The notes under the pieces were generated by a model. It ran no database searches and was not told where the DNA came from. It saw nothing but the letters and a program-made list of their open reading frames with translations. Below are positions 61,681-64,000 of a stretch of 64,000 nucleotides of DNA, piece by piece. The translations under genes and the position numbers were made by a program. Each line of letters starts with the position of its first letter. The stretch's first letter is position 1. Source of the stretch: Brevundimonas nasdae (GTDB lineage: Bacteria; Pseudomonadota; Alphaproteobacteria; Caulobacterales; Caulobacteraceae); assembly GCF_016654005.1 (NCBI RefSeq), contig NZ_JAEPWN010000006.1, positions 186,001 through 250,000 on the forward strand, given 5' to 3'.

Positions 61681-61742
61681 TCCGACAGGGTTTGCAGACA
61701 ATCGCGTCTGATCGCGAGGGGAAGGGCGTCGGCGCGCGTATC

Positions 61743-61766
61743 TGAACGCATGGCCTCAAGACCGTC
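61743..61766 (+). promoter_or_regulatory. Candidate ECF promoter upstream of copA
   Basis: TGAAC (61743-61747) and CGTC (61763-61766) are separated by 15 bases, a typical ECF -35/-10 pair. It lies 30 bases upstream of the copA start, directly after the sigma gene. I saw no equally good match before the anti-sigma gene. Confidence 0.45.
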
Positions 61767-61795
61767 TGTCTGGCCAGTCTGCTGGAGGCACCTTG

Positions 61796-63601
61796 ATGTC
61801 GATCCCGAACCTTGACCGTCGAACCCTTTTGCGCGGCGCTGTCGCGGGGGGCGGCCTGCTGGGGCTTCAAGGCCTGACGCCCGCCTGGGCCCAGACGGTT
61901 TCGCCGGGGCTGAGGTCTGACCTGCCGACCCTGAACGGGCCGAACATCGACCTGACGGTCGGCCATTCCCCCTTCACCGTGGGCGGGCGCACGGGCCACG
62001 CCTTCACCGTCAACGGCCTGCTGCCCGCGCCCCTGCTGCGGATGCGCGAGGGCCAGAATGTGCGCCTGTCAGTGACCAACACCCTGGACGAGGACACCTC
62101 GATCCACTGGCACGGCCTGCTGCTGCCATTCCAGATGGACGGCGTGCCGGGCGTCAGCTTCCCCGGCATCCGCCCGCGTGAAACCTTCGTCTATGAGTTC
62201 CCGATCAAGCAGTCGGGCACCTACTGGTATCACAGCCATTCGGGGATGCAGGAGGCGATGGGCCATTTCGGCCCCATCGTCATCGACCCGGCGGGCGTCG
62301 ATCCGGTCGCCTATGACCGCGAACATGTGCTGGTCCTGTCGGACTGGAGCTTCCTGCATCCGCACCAGATCCTGGATAAGCTGAAGAAGAGCCCCGGCTA
62401 TTTCAACCGCCAGCGCACCACGGTGGCGGGTCTGCTGGACGGTTCGGACCGCATGAGCCTGTCGGAGCGGCGGATGTGGGGCGCCATGCGGATGGACCCG
62501 CGCGACATCCTGGACGTCAGCGGCGCGACCTACACCTATCTGGTCAACGGCCATGGCCCGCAGGAGAACTGGACCGGCCTGTTCCGTCCGGGCGAGCGGG
62601 TGCGGCTGCGCATCATCAACGCCTCGGCCATGTCGATCTTCAATGTCCGCATCCCCGGCCTGGCGATGACGGTTGTGCAGGCTGACGGCGAGAACGTCCG
62701 CCCGGTCGAGGTGGACGAGTTCCAGATCTCGGTCGCCGAAACCTATGACGTCATCGTCCGCCCGACCGAGGACCGGGCCTACACGATCGTGTCGGAGGCC
62801 ATCGACAGCTCCGGCATGGGGCGGGCGACCCTGGCGCCCCGTCCGGGCATGACGGCCGAGGTTCCGCCCCTGCGCCAGACGCCCAATCTGACCATGGCCG
62901 ACATGGGCATGGGCGGCATGAACCACGATGCGATGGGGCACGGCGCGATGGACCACGCCAGCATGGGGCATGGCGACATGGCCGGGATGGACCATTCGGC
63001 GCAGGCAGCCTCAAGCCCCATGTCGATGGATCACAGCGGCATGAACATGCGCGATCCGTCAAAGGCGCCCGCAAACATGGCGGTCGGCGTGGGCGTGGAC
63101 GCCATCGCCATGGCCCCCGCCAACCGTCTGGCCGAACGGCCCCAGGGCCTGCAGGACGTCGATCATCGCGTGCTGGTCTATGCCGACCTGCGCGCGCTGA
63201 CGCCGAACAGGGACACGCGACCGCCGTCCCGATCGCTGGAAATCCACCTGACCGGCAATATGGAGCGGTTCATGTGGGGCTTTGACGGGCGCAAGTTCTC
63301 GGAGCTGGTCGAGCCGATCCGGTTTGAGCTGAACGAGCGGGTCCGCGTCACCCTGGTCAACGACACCATGATGGCCCACCCCATCCACCTGCACGGCCAC
63401 TTCTTCGAACTGGTCAACGGCCATGACGGGCATCAGCCGCTGAAGCACACGGTCAATGTGGCACCGGGGTCGAAGGTGACCTTCGATCTGACCGCCGATG
63501 CGCCCGGCGACTGGGCCTTCCACTGCCATCTGCTGATGCACATGCACGCGGGGATGTTCAACGTCGTCACCGTCCGCCCGCTGGAAGGAGCCGCTTCGTG
63601 A
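61796..63601 (+). CDS. copA: Multicopper oxidase CopA/PcoA
   Basis: 601 residues from the ATG at 61796, with GGAGG upstream. A Tat signal (LDRRTLLRGAVAGGG) exports the folded, copper-loaded enzyme. Cupredoxin copper ligands are all visible: HWHG (H104, H106), YHSHS (H146, H148), HPIHLHGHF (from H528), and HCHLLMHMHAGM (H576, C577, H578, M587), the T1 site with axial Met. Between domains a Met/His-rich stretch (about residues 367-418, repeated GMxH and MDH units) likely binds extra Cu(I). It oxidises Cu(I) to less toxic Cu(II) in the periplasm. Its stop overlaps copB (GTGA). Confidence 0.95.
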   Translation: MSIPNLDRRTLLRGAVAGGGLLGLQGLTPAWAQTVSPGLRSDLPTLNGPNIDLTVGHSPFTVGGRTGHAFTVNGLLPAPLLRMREGQNVRLSVTNTLDEDTSIHWHGLLLPFQMDGVPGVSFPGIRPRETFVYEFPIKQSGTYWYHSHSGMQEAMGHFGPIVIDPAGVDPVAYDREHVLVLSDWSFLHPHQILDKLKKSPGYFNRQRTTVAGLLDGSDRMSLSERRMWGAMRMDPRDILDVSGATYTYLVNGHGPQENWTGLFRPGERVRLRIINASAMSIFNVRIPGLAMTVVQADGENVRPVEVDEFQISVAETYDVIVRPTEDRAYTIVSEAIDSSGMGRATLAPRPGMTAEVPPLRQTPNLTMADMGMGGMNHDAMGHGAMDHASMGHGDMAGMDHSAQAASSPMSMDHSGMNMRDPSKAPANMAVGVGVDAIAMAPANRLAERPQGLQDVDHRVLVYADLRALTPNRDTRPPSRSLEIHLTGNMERFMWGFDGRKFSELVEPIRFELNERVRVTLVNDTMMAHPIHLHGHFFELVNGHDGHQPLKHTVNVAPGSKVTFDLTADAPGDWAFHCHLLMHMHAGMFNVVTVRPLEGAAS

Positions 63602-64000
63602 AGACCCTTGCGCTGGCGCTCGCCTCCCTGATCCTGACGGCTGGCCCGGTCGCGGCCCAGAGCCACGACCATTCGTCCCATACCGCCCCCGTCCAGGCCC
63701 CGGCGCCGGACCCGCACGCCGGCCATGACATGAGCGGGATGCGGATGGCGCCCGCCGCCGCGCCTGCCCAGACGCCTGCGCCCGATCCCCACGCCGGTCA
63801 CCACATGAGCCACGGCGCGGCGGCTGATCCCCATGCGGGGCATGACATGAGCGGGATGCAGACGGCCCCCGCCGCAGCCTCTGCCCCGACATCCGCACCC
63901 GATCCTCACGCCGGTCATCACATGAATCACGGCGCGGCGACGGCTGACCCCCATGCCGGCCACGACATGGGCGGCGCCGCGTCCGCCATTCCCGATATTC
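63598..64000 (+). CDS. copB: Copper resistance protein CopB (3' end cut by window)
   Basis: GTG start at 63598 within the copA stop. A signal peptide (KTLALALASLILTAGPVAAQ) leads into a His/Met-rich region before the window ends at residue 134. DPHAGH units begin at residues 38, 63, 77, 102 and 117, with spacings of 25, 14, 25 and 15. Two module types alternate: DPHAGHDMSGM with a Pro/Ala linker, and DPHAGHHM ending in HG. These are copper-binding repeats of the N-terminal domain. The conserved CopB/PcoB beta-barrel should follow downstream, outside this window. CopB is an outer-membrane protein working with CopA in copper resistance. Confidence 0.85.
   Translation, partial: MKTLALALASLILTAGPVAAQSHDHSSHTAPVQAPAPDPHAGHDMSGMRMAPAAAPAQTPAPDPHAGHHMSHGAAADPHAGHDMSGMQTAPAAASAPTSAPDPHAGHHMNHGAATADPHAGHDMGGAASAIPDI

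Noticed and set aside
1..64000. CRISPR array, tRNA, rRNA, prophage or insertion sequence
   Set aside because: I looked for direct-repeat arrays, cloverleaf-type tRNA sequences, 16S/23S segments and transposase or integrase genes and saw none. The palindromes at five sites are inverted repeats without spacer arrays.

Overview
The window is high-GC, gene-dense bacterial chromosome. It carries about 57 protein-coding genes and no rRNA, tRNA, insertion sequence, prophage or CRISPR array that I can see. Gene content and order suggest an alphaproteobacterium of the Caulobacterales, most like Brevundimonas or Caulobacter. Supporting signs are trpF-trpB-trpA-accD-folC next to trxA and addAB, a divergent polysaccharide deacetylase paired with rppH, an L21 protein with a Lys/Ala-rich tail, alphaproteobacterial AddAB, an AmgK/MurU pair and abundant exported or Tat-type proteins. 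The genus is an inference from family resemblance, because no database search was possible.

Layout. 1-9.2 kb: the 3' end of an Smr-domain gene, adenosine kinase, an ATP-grasp enzyme, an S41-like peptidase, a lysophospholipase-like hydrolase, two paralogous exported methyltransferase-like proteins, a small heat-shock protein with a sigma-32-like promoter and a candidate ROSE thermometer, and the deacetylase-rppH pair. 9.3-18.4 kb: PEP carboxylase, CorA, an M3 peptidase, glutamate racemase, a His-rich zinc-type CDF exporter behind a 31-bp dyad, and a polytopic membrane protein. 18.5-28.4 kb: rplU-rpmA with an attenuator-like leader, an acetyltransferase, threonine ammonia-lyase, an FKBP lipoprotein, queG, small hypotheticals, an FAD monooxygenase, a GST and a second CDF transporter. 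28.5-33.7 kb: an HTH protein fused to a citrate synthase fold that has lost its catalytic histidines, uppP, two RNA-modification enzymes and a DAO-type oxidoreductase.

33.7-50.4 kb: a Phd/PIN toxin-antitoxin pair is translationally coupled to trpF, followed by trpB, a small secreted protein, trpA, accD and folC. Converging on them is a minus-strand operon (acyltransferase, tsaE, amgK, murU, addB, addA) in which every junction overlaps, with trxA and a small protein beyond it. 50.4-60.2 kb: an S9 peptidase, a lipoprotein hydrolase with a probable CTG start, a HExxH/TPR protein, small membrane proteins, malate synthase G and an MscS channel.

60.3-64 kb: the most striking locus. A CnrY-like, CnrX-like and CnrH-like trio (anti-sigma factor, periplasmic metal sensor, ECF sigma factor) sits directly before copA and copB, the latter cut by the window end. 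The sensor keeps the five metal-ligand positions known from Cupriavidus CnrX at identical relative spacing. This suggests metal-controlled expression of periplasmic copper detoxification.

Five large intergenic palindromic elements of three families each lie 6-50 bases after the stop codon of a plus-strand gene (ppc, murI, uppP, folC, glcB). They are probably REP-like repeats that also serve as 3'-end structures.
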